Below are positions 8,255-17,432 of a stretch of 64,000 nt of DNA, piece by piece. The translations under genes were made by a program, and so were the position numbers. The stretch lies in the NCBI GenBank assembly GCA_000230935.2, contig AGIQ01000006.1, forward strand, positions 62,001 to 126,000. Reading direction: 5' to 3'. The DNA comes from Mycolicibacterium rhodesiae JS60 (GTDB taxonomy: Bacteria > Actinomycetota > Actinomycetes > Mycobacteriales > Mycobacteriaceae). Position 1 is the stretch's first letter, and each line of letters begins with the position of its first letter. Below the pieces are notes generated by a model that was not told the origin of the DNA, did no database searches, and was given only the letters and a program-made list of their open reading frames with translations.

Positions 8255-8895
8255 GACACCTCCTCCAAAACCACACCCTCGGCGCGCAGCGCCGCTTCTA
8301 GTTTCTGAAGGTCGCCACGCCTGGGAATGCCGATCATCCAAACCTGGCCCTCGCTGACCGTGAATTGAAGCGGAGGGTCCTCGCAGGTGGCGTCGACCAG
8401 GTCGCCGTAGCGTGCGCGGCCTCGCCCGGTCAGCGGCAGCAGGCGCTGGTTGGCTGATCCCCGCCACAGCAGTGCGGTGGGCTCGGTGATCTCGAACCGC
8501 CCTGTAATCACCGCGTCGATCAGCAGGGGCGCCCACGGAGCCGCCGCCATGAATGCATCTTCGTCAAGACCGGTGTAGCACAACACATCCCCGGTGAAGA
8601 TGCCGCTGTCCCGCAAGTCGTTCACTGCCGTCAAGAGCGCGCGCAGGCCATCGCTTTGCTCGGTGGGCTCCCCGCCGCTGATCGTAAGACCGTCCACGGT
8701 CTCTGCGGCGCAGAGCGCCGCCAGCCATTCCGCTATGCCGTCGACGTCCAGCGTGGTGCCGGCGTCGTGGCCCCAGGTGTCTCGGGACACGCAACCCGGG
8801 CAGGCCAGCGTGCAGCCCTGCACCCACAGTCCGGCCCGTTGACCGGGCCCCAGTGCGGTCACGGGGAAGTGTAGCCGGGAGATGTTGAGCCTCAA
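8239..8895 (-). CDS. small radical SAM protein of the activating-enzyme (NrdG-like) type, 218 aa
   Basis: Radical SAM proteins use a 4Fe-4S cluster to cleave S-adenosylmethionine. The cluster motif is CTLACPGC (CxxxCxxC), followed by the SAM-binding LTISGGEPTEQ. Size and layout fit the minimal activating-enzyme class (NrdG/PflA-like). No glycyl-radical enzyme gene is visible nearby, so the usual substrate is missing. The gene lies between a ClpB-type AAA+ ATPase and the FHA protein and overlaps both, so it is an integral part of this signalling operon. Its target may be one of the operon proteins or a small ligand. The chemistry cannot be inferred from sequence alone. Confidence 0.85.
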   Translation of the reverse strand: MRLNISRLHFPVTALGPGQRAGLWVQGCTLACPGCVSRDTWGHDAGTTLDVDGIAEWLAALCAAETVDGLTISGGEPTEQSDGLRALLTAVNDLRDSGIFTGDVLCYTGLDEDAFMAAAPWAPLLIDAVITGRFEITEPTALLWRGSANQRLLPLTGRGRARYGDLVDATCEDPPLQFTVSEGQVWMIGIPRRGDLQKLEAALRAEGVVLEEVSWRPR

Positions 8896-10733
8896 TCGAT
8901 CTCCAGTTCCCAGTTCTGGCCCTTTTTCGTGGCGCCGATGATTCGCAGCGGCTGTTGGCCTGTGTGCAGAGTGAACAGCGTGCGTGACAGCGGGTTGATC
9001 AGGATGGTCTCGATCGCCGACACCACCCCGCGCCCGCCGTTGGCGCCGTCGGCGGTGGCGGCCTGCTGGATGGCGTCGCGGGCGGCAGGCGCCAATTCGA
9101 TGGGTCGGCCGGCACGTTGGGCCGCGACGTCGAGCGCGCGTGCGATCGAGGCTTCGGCGATCTGCGCGAGGGTGTCGGGCCGTAGGAAGTCGAACACCAC
9201 CACACCCTCCCGGAGCCGGTTGTAGAGCTCGGGTCGGCCGAGGTGTTCGCGGAAAAACACCTCGATGTAATCGCGGACCTTGGCGTCGATGGTCTCCGGC
9301 GGGTCGTTGACCGTGACGTTGTTTACCGGCGCACCTCCGGGGCCCGCCACGACGATGCCCAAGTTGGTGGTGAACACGATGATCGATTCGGTGAAATGCA
9401 CGGTGGCTCCGCGGCCGTCGGTGAGGCGGCCGTCGTCGAGGATCTGCAGGAACTTGTCAAGGATCCGGGGGTGCGCCTTTTCGATCTCGTCGAACAGGAT
9501 CACTTGGAACGGCCGTGATCGCACACCGTTGGTCAGCTCGCCGCCGGCATCGAACCCGACGTAGCCCGGCGGGGCCCCGATGAGGCGCGCTTCGTTCTGT
9601 TCGGCGGCGAATTCGCTCATGTCGAACCGCAGGTAGGCGTTGTCGTCGCCGAACACGATCTCGGCGATGGCCTTGGCCAGTTCTGTCTTGCCGACACCGG
9701 TGGGGCCCGCGAAGAACAGCACGCCCCGCGGGCGTCCGGAACGTCCGCGCAGGTGTGCTCCGCCCAGCCCCATCGCGGCGCGTTTGAGGAGGTCGAGGGT
9801 TCGCTGCAAGGCGTGCGGTTGGCCTAGCACGCGTTGCGGTAGTTCGATGTCGGCCGCGGCGATGCGGGCGCGTAGCTCCGGTTTAACCCATGGGTTGTCG
9901 GGGACGCCGACGCGGTATGCGCGCACCGCGTCGCCGATAGCGGTGGCGGGCAGGTTGCTTGCCGAAGCCAGCGCGGCGATATCACGGATGGCGCGGCAGT
10001 GCATACCGTGGGTCAGTTCGGCGAATGTGGCGATCAGATCGTCGCCGTCGCCGGAATCGGCGGGAAACCCGGGGACCCGCCGCAGCATCACGTCGCACAT
10101 CTGCATGCGGGCCGCCAGGTCGGGGGTCGGGATGACTGTGGTGCGCGTGGCGTGGTTACCGGCGCTGAACCATGCCGGCAGTTCGCCGGGCTGGTCGATC
10201 AGCCACAGAATCACCGGATAGCTGGCGCCGAACCGCACGGCGCTGTAGGCGGACTGGCTGGCGGCGGCCAGGAAGGTTCGCTGGTCCTCGCTGAGTGGAT
10301 CGTCGAAGAGCCGCCCGGCGTCGGGGAAGATCAGCCCGACCGGTGGACCTGGATCGACCCCCGGATGAACCGCGACGATCGCATCAAGCAACTGCCGCAA
10401 CAGATCCCAGGACAGCTTGCGCCCCAGCTGCAGTCCCTGGACGGCATTGAGCACCCGTTCGGCGTCGGGGCTGCAGCTGCCGGTGCTGTCGGGAACCACG
10501 GTCAGCCCCGCCGAGTGTGTGTAGCTCAGCAGCGCTGAGAACCCTTGCTCGCGCAGGATGAACCAAAGGGCGTCGGTTAGCGGCATCGGCCATCGCCGCC
10601 CCATGGGGTCGTCGAGCAGGTACATATCGCGCAGGTTTCCGGTGAGGATGAGCTGCGGGTGCATACGGGTGGCCAGGTCGATCTCGCGCACCCACGCCGG
10701 ACGATTATCCGGTGGTGCAGCGGTGTCCGTCAT
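8892..10733 (-). CDS. ClpA/ClpB-type AAA+ ATPase with a unique N-terminal half, 613 aa
   Basis: The C-terminal half is a single AAA+ module of the ClpA/B second-domain type: Walker A GPTGVGKTELAKAI, Walker B VILFDEIEKAHP, the pore-loop-like GAPPGYVG, and an arginine-finger region LGRPELYNRL. It is followed by the small helical D2 subdomain. The N-terminal half (about 300 residues) contains LILTGNLRDMYLLDDP and a degenerate second nucleotide-binding-like fold. It does not look like a Clp N-domain. No ClpP-binding loop was recognised. The start overlaps the upstream stop (ATGA) and the stop overlaps the radical SAM start. In this operon it may remodel a complex in response to phosphorylation. 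Confidence 0.85.
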   Translation of the reverse strand: MTDTAAPPDNRPAWVREIDLATRMHPQLILTGNLRDMYLLDDPMGRRWPMPLTDALWFILREQGFSALLSYTHSAGLTVVPDSTGSCSPDAERVLNAVQGLQLGRKLSWDLLRQLLDAIVAVHPGVDPGPPVGLIFPDAGRLFDDPLSEDQRTFLAAASQSAYSAVRFGASYPVILWLIDQPGELPAWFSAGNHATRTTVIPTPDLAARMQMCDVMLRRVPGFPADSGDGDDLIATFAELTHGMHCRAIRDIAALASASNLPATAIGDAVRAYRVGVPDNPWVKPELRARIAAADIELPQRVLGQPHALQRTLDLLKRAAMGLGGAHLRGRSGRPRGVLFFAGPTGVGKTELAKAIAEIVFGDDNAYLRFDMSEFAAEQNEARLIGAPPGYVGFDAGGELTNGVRSRPFQVILFDEIEKAHPRILDKFLQILDDGRLTDGRGATVHFTESIIVFTTNLGIVVAGPGGAPVNNVTVNDPPETIDAKVRDYIEVFFREHLGRPELYNRLREGVVVFDFLRPDTLAQIAEASIARALDVAAQRAGRPIELAPAARDAIQQAATADGANGGRGVVSAIETILINPLSRTLFTLHTGQQPLRIIGATKKGQNWELEID

Positions 10734-11965
10734 GTCCGCCCCATTTCCCGTCGTGCACCCGAGGCCTTGGTGGCCGACCGGGCGGCCGTCGCGGCGAGTT
10801 TGGTGTCGGCGACCTGCTGGACCTGACAAGTGCCGGGTGCGGTGCGGATATCGAGGTCGAGTTCAACGCCGTTGCGGCGCGCCAGGTCTACGACCTCGCC
10901 CAAGACCGCGCAGAATTCGTGTTCGGCGACGGTGTCCTCCTGCGCGCTGGTCAGGGTGGCATCGGATTTCACCGCTTGGGCGGTGAAGCGACCTGAGTCG
11001 GATTCCAGCCGTACCTTGATGCCGTAGTGCGATGCGCCGCTGCGCGCGTAGCCAGTACCTTGCGCACCAGAGAGGTCGGTGGAGAATTCCGGCCCGGTTC
11101 GGTAGCCGAGCTGCTGCAGCGCTGCCGACATCACCGCCGAAACATGCCGGCGGTCGGCGTCGGCATCTGCGGCACGCACCGCGTCGTCGACTAGCGCAGG
11201 AAGATCCGTGGGAACCTCGGCAGCACCGGCGTCGACCAGGGTGGCGATGCGCTGCCGCAGCGCCGCCACCGGTCCTGCGACGGCCACCGCGTCGAGCCGC
11301 GATTGCATCGCCGCGAGGTCGGCCGCCACGACCCTGGCCTTCTCCGCGAGCGCGGTCGCGGTCTGCGCGTCCGCGAGCAGCAGGTCGATCTCGCGGATCA
11401 GCAGGTCGATCCGGGCCGTCGAACCGGCCTCGGCGATGTCGGCGATGAGCGCGTCGACGCGTTCGCGATCGTGGTCGAACCCGGCCAGCGCCTCAAGTCG
11501 GCGGTGCACCCGCGCCGCGACGGCCGACCGATCCACGGCTGTGCCGGTCATCCCGGTTGACTGCGCCTGCCTGCCCGCCTGCCAGCGTGACTGCGGTGCG
11601 GGCCGGCCGATATCGCCAGGCTCAGTGCTGACCTGACTGATCAACCGCGCCATCTGCGCGGCGTGCGTGCGGGAGGCTGCGGCTTCCCGCGCCGCGCCGA
11701 CGAGCCGCACGGCTGTCTCGGCCGCCGACCGCAACTCGGCGGCGGCGCGGGTGTAGGCGTCTGAGTCGGCGCCGGCGGGCACCTGCCTTGGACGAGGATG
11801 GCTCACCGTCTCGCCGCTGACGCGCTGGACGGCCAGCATCCGTGCCGCGGCGTTGTCCCAGTCCGCCTGTGCGCGGACGTAGTCGGCGCGCGCGTCGCGG
11901 AGCATCCGGGCCTCGCGTTGCTCGGCCGTCTCCACCCGGTAGGAGCCGCCCTTAGGCCCGCTCAC
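10730..11965 (-). CDS. coiled-coil-rich hypothetical protein, 411 aa
   Basis: The protein starts at a GTG overlapping the upstream stop (GTGA), giving VSGPKGGSYRVETAEQREAR. Most of the sequence is Ala/Arg/Asp/Glu-rich helix with heptad-like spacing, consistent with long coiled coils. The C-terminal 120 residues look globular (GYRTGPEFSTDLSG, HYGIKVRLESDSGRF, EHEFCAVLGEVVDLAR) and may form a mixed alpha-beta domain. The extreme C-terminus is basic. No known enzyme motif was seen. Its fixed place next to the AAA+ ATPase suggests it is the scaffold or substrate of that ATPase. Confidence 0.7.
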   Translation of the reverse strand: MSGPKGGSYRVETAEQREARMLRDARADYVRAQADWDNAAARMLAVQRVSGETVSHPRPRQVPAGADSDAYTRAAAELRSAAETAVRLVGAAREAAASRTHAAQMARLISQVSTEPGDIGRPAPQSRWQAGRQAQSTGMTGTAVDRSAVAARVHRRLEALAGFDHDRERVDALIADIAEAGSTARIDLLIREIDLLLADAQTATALAEKARVVAADLAAMQSRLDAVAVAGPVAALRQRIATLVDAGAAEVPTDLPALVDDAVRAADADADRRHVSAVMSAALQQLGYRTGPEFSTDLSGAQGTGYARSGASHYGIKVRLESDSGRFTAQAVKSDATLTSAQEDTVAEHEFCAVLGEVVDLARRNGVELDLDIRTAPGTCQVQQVADTKLAATAARSATKASGARREMGRT

Positions 11966-12678
11966 CGGCGCCCAGCGAACGGGGCGCACACGGCGCGGAC
12001 GGCGAAGTAGGCTCCGGTGAACACCACGATAAGTACTACCCCGGTGAAATTGGCTTGACCGCACTCGGGGCCGACCGCGGCGGTGTAGATGCTCTGCATG
12101 CCCAGTGCCACACCTGCCACCCCTTCCACGACGTGTCGCAAGCTGATTACACACCAGCCCAGTGCCGCGGCAGCCGGGATCAGCGCAGCCGTCCACAGCG
12201 CATTGGAAGCACTCGCTTCCCCGGCGATGAACGTGGACAGAGGGACGAGGACTTGCAGCGCGGCGTAGAGGGCTAGCCCGGCTGACAAAATCGGTACCCG
12301 GCGCAGGGTCAAAACCCGCGCTGCCAACATCAGTACCGCGACGCTCACCAGCAGCGCTACAGCGGCGAATCGCAGCGCCGGCGGGGGCCCCGGCAGGCAG
12401 TCGTTGGACCGGACGAACCGGACCGCGTCGGGCACGAAAGCGGCTAGGCCCAGCAAGGAGTAGAACACGTCCGAGACCGCACTGAGCCAGCCCGCCACGG
12501 CGAATACCGCTGCCGCGATGCCCATTCCAATCGCGACCGGGACCACTCCGGTCGCAGTCGCCCCACCGGTGGAGGCCAGCGACCCCAGCGCAACCGCACC
12601 GATGAGACCCTGCACGTACGCCCCGAAGGCGGGCTGCGTGCGGTCCTCACGTCGACCGGCGAGATTCATCGTCCTCAC
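11962..12678 (-). CDS. polytopic membrane protein, 238 aa
   Basis: The sequence contains about six or seven hydrophobic segments, beginning with GLIGAVALGSL and including AAVALLVSVAVLMLAARVL and ANFTGVVLIVVFTGAYFAV. The start is a GTG at 12678 with GAGG close by; an ATG at 12669 is an alternative. It is the first gene of the kinase-phosphatase-FHA operon and overlaps the next gene (GTGA). It probably anchors or senses for the system, since the kinase at the other end of the operon is also membrane-bound. No family was recognised. Confidence 0.7.
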   Translation of the reverse strand: MRTMNLAGRREDRTQPAFGAYVQGLIGAVALGSLASTGGATATGVVPVAIGMGIAAAVFAVAGWLSAVSDVFYSLLGLAAFVPDAVRFVRSNDCLPGPPPALRFAAVALLVSVAVLMLAARVLTLRRVPILSAGLALYAALQVLVPLSTFIAGEASASNALWTAALIPAAAALGWCVISLRHVVEGVAGVALGMQSIYTAAVGPECGQANFTGVVLIVVFTGAYFAVRAVCAPFAGRR

Positions 12679-12784
12679 GTCATCGACTCCGGCAAAGTAT
12701 GAGTCCCTCTATCGCCGCTGTGGTTTGCAGAGACGACATTGGACGGACTTCGCCGCGCGGTGCGTGGAAGTCCCATGCCAGCTA

Positions 12785-13051
12785 TCACCCCTCCCCCCGG
12801 ATCGCCTGTCGAATTCTTGTCCGGACCGCGTCGGCGGCAGCTTGGGGAACAGCACCGACGAGTACGCGCTGCTGCTGGCGGGCGAGGAAGGACAGAACCC
12901 ACGACAGAATTACCATGCCCATCACATAGAAGATCACAAAGATCATCCCGGTTCCGAAGCCGCCGGAAAAAGACGCGATGAGTGCCCCGACAACAATGAA
13001 GATTGACTGAATTTCCGCGGATTCTCCTGGGACGGTCGAGATGCTGAAGAC
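12785..13051 (-). CDS. small membrane protein, start unresolved
   Basis: The C-terminal 89 codons are clearly coding, with FIVVGALIASFSG, GMIFVIFYVMGMVILSWVL and a charged tail ending RQAIRGEG. Two membrane helices are visible. Upstream of VFSISTVPGE the frame becomes Arg-rich shadow, and there is no ATG or GTG at a sensible place. Either a rare start codon is used (an ATT stands behind an AGGAGAA site) or the gene has lost its front. It stands just upstream of the signalling operon on the same strand and could be part of it. Confidence 0.45.
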   Translation of the reverse strand, partial: VFSISTVPGESAEIQSIFIVVGALIASFSGGFGTGMIFVIFYVMGMVILSWVLSFLARQQQRVLVGAVPQAAADAVRTRIRQAIRGEG

Positions 13052-13556
13052 CCGGGTACCACGACGGCGCTTGGGGTGGCGCGGGTTACCACAAGAACGC
13101 CATCTGCTGCGCGCACGGTGGGGCAGCGGTGAGGTCCGGTGCCGGCGTCCACTCGCCAAACCCGATCCCGCGGGCTTGATGATCCAGCTCGCCACGAGCG
13201 TCGACGCGACCGCGCGGCAGAACGTGCTGTCCCAGATCGCGGCTTGCGCTCAGAAAGTCCATCGCCCCCTACTCCCCACATCACGGTTCCGTCGTAACAG
13301 CAAACACATCACAGATAATCATGGATCGCGCCCGCTGATCTGTCCGCTAATCGGCTGACATCGGGGAATGATGCAGATAACGCGCGCGGCGAGGCACCGG
13401 TCAACCTACTCCAGGCGAACACCGCTGAGTGGGCAGTACCACAGCCGACAGGATCAATGGCAATCCCCGCGACGGTCTGAGACGTGTACTCGGACCACAC
13501 CGGCACGCCGCACTCGGCACGTCTATCGCCGCCGCGAGAGAGCGCTGAGCGGAGGC
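13052..13556. other. intergenic stretch with no supported gene
   Basis: Only Arg-rich or antisense shadow frames occur here. No repeat or terminator was recognised. Confidence 0.35.
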
Positions 13557-13907
13557 TCAGCTTCGCCAGCACTCCCAGGACCAGGCCCAGCCTGGGTTGT
13601 TCGTCTTGGCCCAGGTATTGCCGCCGTAGTAGGCCCGGCAGACCGCATTCATGTCGATGCCGGCCGTACGGTAGAAACCCGCCACCCGGCACTTCCAGCT
13701 ATATGCGTTCCACGGGCTATCAGGGCTGGCACTACCGAGGATGGTGCCCACCTGCATCTGCCGTTCGCACCATGGCTTGAGGTGGCGGAACTGGTCGACG
13801 GGTCCGACCTTCACGGCGGCGTGGGCGGGCGCGGCCTCCACGAACGCTCCACCGGCAACCGACGCGGCGATGGCCAAGCCGATGAGAAGCCTCTTAACTC
13901 GGTGCAT
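13557..13907 (-). CDS. small secreted Cys-containing protein, 116 aa
   Basis: The ATG at 13907 begins MHRVKRLLIGLAIAASVAGG, a typical Sec signal peptide ending in the cleavage-like site APAHA. The mature part is about 80 residues, rich in Trp and with four Cys (WCERQ, SWKCRVAGFY, NAVCRAYYGG, WECWRS), which could form two disulphides outside the cytoplasm. A weakly similar arrangement (signal peptide, Trp/Cys-rich short mature part) is found at 17570-17992. In-frame ATG codons up to 14039 extend it only with a low-complexity leader, so the signal peptide start was chosen. Function unknown. Confidence 0.65.
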   Translation of the reverse strand: MHRVKRLLIGLAIAASVAGGAFVEAAPAHAAVKVGPVDQFRHLKPWCERQMQVGTILGSASPDSPWNAYSWKCRVAGFYRTAGIDMNAVCRAYYGGNTWAKTNNPGWAWSWECWRS

Positions 13908-14026
13908 CGAATCCACCGGGCCTGGTAAAGCTGGTGGAGTGGGTTCTATTGGGGCGCTGGGCTTTTTGCTACCCCGGGTGGAACTGTGAGCGGACGGGAG
14001 ACCGCGGGTACTGGCTGCGAATGTTC

Positions 14027-14194
14027 TCATGATGCCCAATCAACCAGTCCGCCAAGCAGAGCCATTGCCTCCAGGCAATCGGCGGGTGAGTAGCTGAGGG
14101 GAATCCGCCACGTACCGCTATCGAAGAGCGCCATCACGATGGTCTGTCTCGTTCCGTCCGGCGCAGACTTGTCCGCCGAACGACGTATAGCCAC
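14027..14194 (-). CDS. small hypothetical protein, 55 aa
   Basis: The C-terminal part reads ALFDSGTWRIPLSYSPADCL and ends GGLVDWAS. A degenerate, inverted copy of this DNA lies at 23557-23650, and a weaker remnant lies near 18060-18120. The start is uncertain: GTG at 14194 or ATG at 14134. It precedes the secreted protein at 13557 on the same strand and resembles the 53-residue protein at 1707. The recurring association with a secreted protein and a zinc-ribbon gene suggests a shared cassette. Confidence 0.35.
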   Translation of the reverse strand: MAIRRSADKSAPDGTRQTIVMALFDSGTWRIPLSYSPADCLEAMALLGGLVDWAS

Positions 14195-14257
14195 CAATGC
14201 CGCCCGTGGGCAAAGATTTCCCAACGAGTTGGCCGAACGTTCGGAAGGATTCGTCGG

Positions 14258-14389
14258 ATGGAATGCAAGAAATGCCACAGGCCACTTCACGACTGCCAGG
14301 GATGCAACGGAGGTCGCTCCAACCTTAGCTGCAGCAAGTGCAACAGCACCGGCCTGGTGTGCAGCCAGCACGGTGGTCACTGGAAGTGA
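14258..14389 (+). CDS. tiny Cys-rich zinc-ribbon-like protein, 43 aa (copy 1)
   Basis: This 44-codon frame begins MECKKCHRPLHDCQGCN and ends CSQHGGHWK. It contains CxxC pairs (CKKC, CQGC, CSKC) and a final Cys/His group, with spacing like the zinc-binding CxxCxGxG repeats of DnaJ. A GGAAGG ribosome-binding site lies about 10 bases upstream. An intact relative of 49 residues is encoded on the opposite strand at 18267-18416 and a disrupted copy lies at 23718-23841. Conservation of every Cys between the two intact copies, with different DNA around them, argues that this is a real gene despite its size. Binding zinc is an inference; a partner is unknown. Confidence 0.65.
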   Translation: MECKKCHRPLHDCQGCNGGRSNLSCSKCNSTGLVCSQHGGHWK

Positions 14390-14405
14390 CGCTGGGATGC
14401 TGAAC

Positions 14406-14870
14406 ATGCAGCGCTCGGTCGCCGCGCGATGTGCGGGCACGATACCGTTTGTCTTCGTTGCTGCGGCGGCTGCGGCCTTGACGTTGGCGCCCGTCGCCAA
14501 TGCAGACACCACCGTTACCGTTCAGCAGATCTGCTCGGAAGCCGGGAAAAACCTGGTTCCGATGACAGTCGTGGCATCGCCGGAGCTGACGTGCGGCGAT
14601 CCGGCGTACTGGAATAAGACCGGCACAGTACCTGGACTGTTCATCGCCCCGCCGCCTCCGCTGAGTCGCACCATCGGCCGCCTTCATCAAGGTTCTTACC
14701 CGGTCGACCCGGCGAATCCGTGGTCCGACTGGGTGGTCCCGGCGGGTTCCCAACCTGCTCCCCCGCCTGCGCCGCAGCCGATGGTGGCGTGCGACCGGAT
14801 CAACGGCGCGATCGTGTGTGGACCGGATATACCCATCCCGTGCTCCGGTCCTGGCGCCCCCTGCGGCTGA
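14406..14870 (+). CDS. small secreted Pro-rich protein, 154 aa
   Basis: The protein starts MQRSVAARCAGTIPFVFVA and continues with a hydrophobic stretch ending APVANA, a Sec signal peptide. The mature part begins TVTVQQICSEAGKNLVPM, is Pro-rich in the middle and has six or more Cys (for example ELTCGDPAYW and near the C-terminus MVACDRINGAIVCGPDIP), suggesting disulphides. The ATG at 14406 is preferred over the ATG at 14397 because only the former is conserved in the truncated copy at 23858. It follows the tiny zinc-ribbon gene. Function unknown; secreted proteins of this form are common in mycobacteria. Confidence 0.65.
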   Translation: MQRSVAARCAGTIPFVFVAAAAAALTLAPVANADTTVTVQQICSEAGKNLVPMTVVASPELTCGDPAYWNKTGTVPGLFIAPPPPLSRTIGRLHQGSYPVDPANPWSDWVVPAGSQPAPPPAPQPMVACDRINGAIVCGPDIPIPCSGPGAPCG

Positions 14871-15210
14871 CTGCACGACGTAGTTCAGCTCGGACCGGGA
14901 TCATGCATGTACCGCTTTCGACATCCGCTCAGCATCACACCCGCGAAGCATCAACCGACAGAACGCCGCCAATGGGTCTCTTCAAAAAGTAAGTGCCTGA
15001 CGTGCAACGAAACCGTTACGAGTTCGGCGATGATGGGCCACTGGCAGACGTGATCTACGCCACTTCGGCAAAGGGCTCGACCAGACGACTGATCCCTGAT
15101 AATCATTGTTTGCTGAAATGCGCCCCTGCGCGACGTGTTCGGCGCCCGCATTGACGTCGTCAACGGTTGTCAACCGTGAATGATTCAAGCCCAGAGAAGG
15201 ACATCGGCCG
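14871..15210. other. intergenic stretch with no supported gene
   Basis: A six-codon ORF at 14971 (MGLFKK then stop) is all that stands out. It resembles the N-terminus of the broken gene at 35544-35992 (MAFFKKVKQ) and may be a remnant. Otherwise nothing is seen. Confidence 0.3.
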
Positions 15211-16233
15211 ATGCCAAACGTCACCGCCTATGAGGCAAGCGCGGCGGATTGGGACAGATTGCGCAGCTGCGCTCGTCAAGCAGCAGCCGAATCCGCGGTC
15301 AGACTCCAGCCGCCCATCACCTACCGTGGGAGCGACGGTCAGCTCATCGAAGCGATCGGTTCGCACTGGCTGCTGGATGCCAGAGAGCACCACATCGAGG
15401 AAATCTACGAGCTCGCGGAAGAGACCTCCCATGAGCATCATTACTTTGTCCTGCTGCCGGGCGGCCATCTGAAAGTGGTAGCGGTCGTAGTGGAAGAGGC
15501 CCGATTGATCGACCGACTTCGTGGCCGCGTATCGATCACCTATGACCGCAGCCATCGTGTCCGGGAGTTCAGCGATACGGATCTCAAGGCTTTCGATTTC
15601 GAGAAGCGCTCTCACGATTCCACCGCGATCAAACATACCTGGGGCGATCTGTTCTCGGCGGAGAGGTTGTTGGTCGACGTCAAAGGTGCCGGCCTCTACC
15701 GCGCGCTGGAACAACTGCGGCTTGGGCGAACCCGCGACGTGACGAGCACGCCGCGCGACTACTTTCACGCCCAGAATGTCACCCCTCCCCCCGCGCAATT
15801 GGTGCCTGCAATGGGAACACGCACGACATCCACGGCACCGGCCGCACGAGCCGGGAGGGATCTACCCAACCCATACAAGAGCGCGCGGCGCCGTGCCGTC
15901 GCGCTGGCCGGTGTATGGCTGTTCCTCGCCTTCGTGATGTGGGCGAACAACAGCGATGTCAGCGGCACAGAGGGATTCGCCGACGGAAGCTATGCCGTGG
16001 TGACATGGAGTCTGATCTTCGCCCTCGTCGCCGGGCTGATCATCGATGTCTTCATCGGTCCAGGTCGTAGCGGGGCATTTCTGGCTGGTGCGGCGATCGG
16101 TGTGGTGTTGCTGTTCTACACGGTCTTGTCGAGGCCGAATATCGCCGACAACCCGTTCGACATCTCGGCATTCTGGCTGACGGCACTTTCGGGCACACTC
16201 GCATACCTGATATCTGCGATCCTGAGACGTTGA
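15211..16233 (+). CDS. membrane protein of the TAYEAS family, 340 aa
   Basis: The N-terminal 190 residues are soluble and begin MPNVTAYEASAADWDRLRS. They contain SHWLLDAREHHIEEIYEL, VLLPGGHLKVVAVVVEEA, SDTDLKAFDFEKRSH and LVDVKGAGLYRALEQLRLGR. The same landmarks in the same order occur in the protein at 31422-32201, so the two are paralogues. The C-terminal third has about four hydrophobic helices after the basic linker ARRRAVALAGVWLFLAFVMW; the paralogue has only two. The start is fixed by the conserved N-terminus. No enzyme motif was identified, and it may be a membrane-anchored sensor. Confidence 0.75.
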   Translation: MPNVTAYEASAADWDRLRSCARQAAAESAVRLQPPITYRGSDGQLIEAIGSHWLLDAREHHIEEIYELAEETSHEHHYFVLLPGGHLKVVAVVVEEARLIDRLRGRVSITYDRSHRVREFSDTDLKAFDFEKRSHDSTAIKHTWGDLFSAERLLVDVKGAGLYRALEQLRLGRTRDVTSTPRDYFHAQNVTPPPAQLVPAMGTRTTSTAPAARAGRDLPNPYKSARRRAVALAGVWLFLAFVMWANNSDVSGTEGFADGSYAVVTWSLIFALVAGLIIDVFIGPGRSGAFLAGAAIGVVLLFYTVLSRPNIADNPFDISAFWLTALSGTLAYLISAILRR

Positions 16234-16701
16234 GGACGGACCTCATAGGTCTGTAATCTCGGCAGCTAGAAATCAGCGCCGACGACGTCGGCACCCGAAA
16301 GGTCAAGGCGCCGAAGTCGTGCGGGCGCAGACCAATCAGACGGGGGACAGAACGGAAGCCTGCAGCGCGTGTCGGCAAGCAACGACGCATCGGAGAACCT
16401 CGGCGCTGACGGCGATCAGGGGCGCCGTCAGCGCCGGGGATGACCTCACCGCGGAGCGCCTGGCAGCCGAGATCAATGCCGGTGAAACGATCGACATGCC
16501 GCGATCCGACTTGTCTCACGCGATGTCATTTGGGTTTTGTCTCAAGTTCGTGTCATTTCTTTCAGCAACGCGTAAACCCGGTGCTGAAGCCAATCACCGG
16601 GCGCATTTCGGCGGTGGTCAGCCTGCCAAGGATGGACTCGTCATGTGACGCCGCGCCAAGACGCGGGATCGACTAGATGCCGCCCGCCGCAACCACCCTG
16701 G
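16234..16701. other. stretch without a confident gene
   Basis: A GTG-started frame at 16319-16648 contains one protein-like segment (GDDLTAERLAAEINAGETID) but is otherwise low in coding character. No other feature is seen. Confidence 0.3.
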
Positions 16702-17432
16702 TTAAGTCCGCCGCTGCGACGACCGCCATGTGCCCGGCGAACTCCCGTGACTACGCCGGAAGGCCCGGCTCAACGCCTCCTCGGACTCGTAGCCGATGCG
16801 CCGCGCGATCGCCGACACGCTGAGATCATTCGTCCGCAGCAGCTTGTCGGCCAGGTGCATGCGCCAGTCGGTGAGGTATCTGATCGGTGACAGGCCCAGC
16901 ACCTCACGGAACCGTTGATCGAGCACTGACCAGGAAACCGCTGCGGCTCTCGCGAGTTCGGCGACAGTCCACTTACGTTGCGGCTCGGCGTGCAAAGCGG
17001 CCTTGGCCGGTGCCAATACCTGGTCATGCAGCGCCGCGATCCACCCTCGTTCGGCCATCGGCGCCGTCGCCAGGTGTATGCGCAGCACCTCGGTGAGTAA
17101 CAGCTCGGGAAGGCGGGTGGACGAGGGCGGCGCGGGCAGTGATTCGGTGGTGACCGCCAATGCGTAGTTGATGCTGGAGGCAACCCAGCGCGCGGCGGGA
17201 CCCTCGGGCACCTGCACGAAAAACACCGGGGGAACGCGCGTGGCCGGATCGAACAATGGACCGTCGGAATGCATGTGCCCACAGACGATGTCGGTCGATT
17301 TCCACCGGAGCCGTGTTCGAGAACTGGCATCGCTTCCAACGGTGGCCGGGTCATCAGAGACATGATCGGGACGATCGCGGCGGGCTGAGCCCCCCCCATC
17401 AGATAGTCGCCGCCAGACAGTTCATCGGCATG
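16702..17432 (-). pseudogene. AraC-family transcription regulator, truncated and frameshifted
   Basis: The C-terminal part is a normal AraC DNA-binding domain: KWTVAELARAAAVSWSVLDQ, FREVLGLSPIRYLTDWRM, LLRTNDLSVSAIARRIGYES and AFRRSHGSSPGTWR. Upstream the frame reads TDIVCGHMHSDGPLFDPATR, typical of the end of the cupin sensor domain. The preceding cupin part (GGDYLMGGAQPAAIVPIMSL, MPVLEHGSGG) is in another frame, joined by a one-base shift near 17303. The first half of the sensor domain is absent. The gene is therefore doubly damaged. AraC regulators of this class respond to small ligands; this copy is unlikely to work. Confidence 0.75.

Noticed and set aside
8239..8895. Anaerobic ribonucleotide reductase activase (NrdG) in the strict sense
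   Set aside because: No class III reductase gene is nearby, and the gene is coupled to a signalling operon; only the general activating-enzyme type is claimed.
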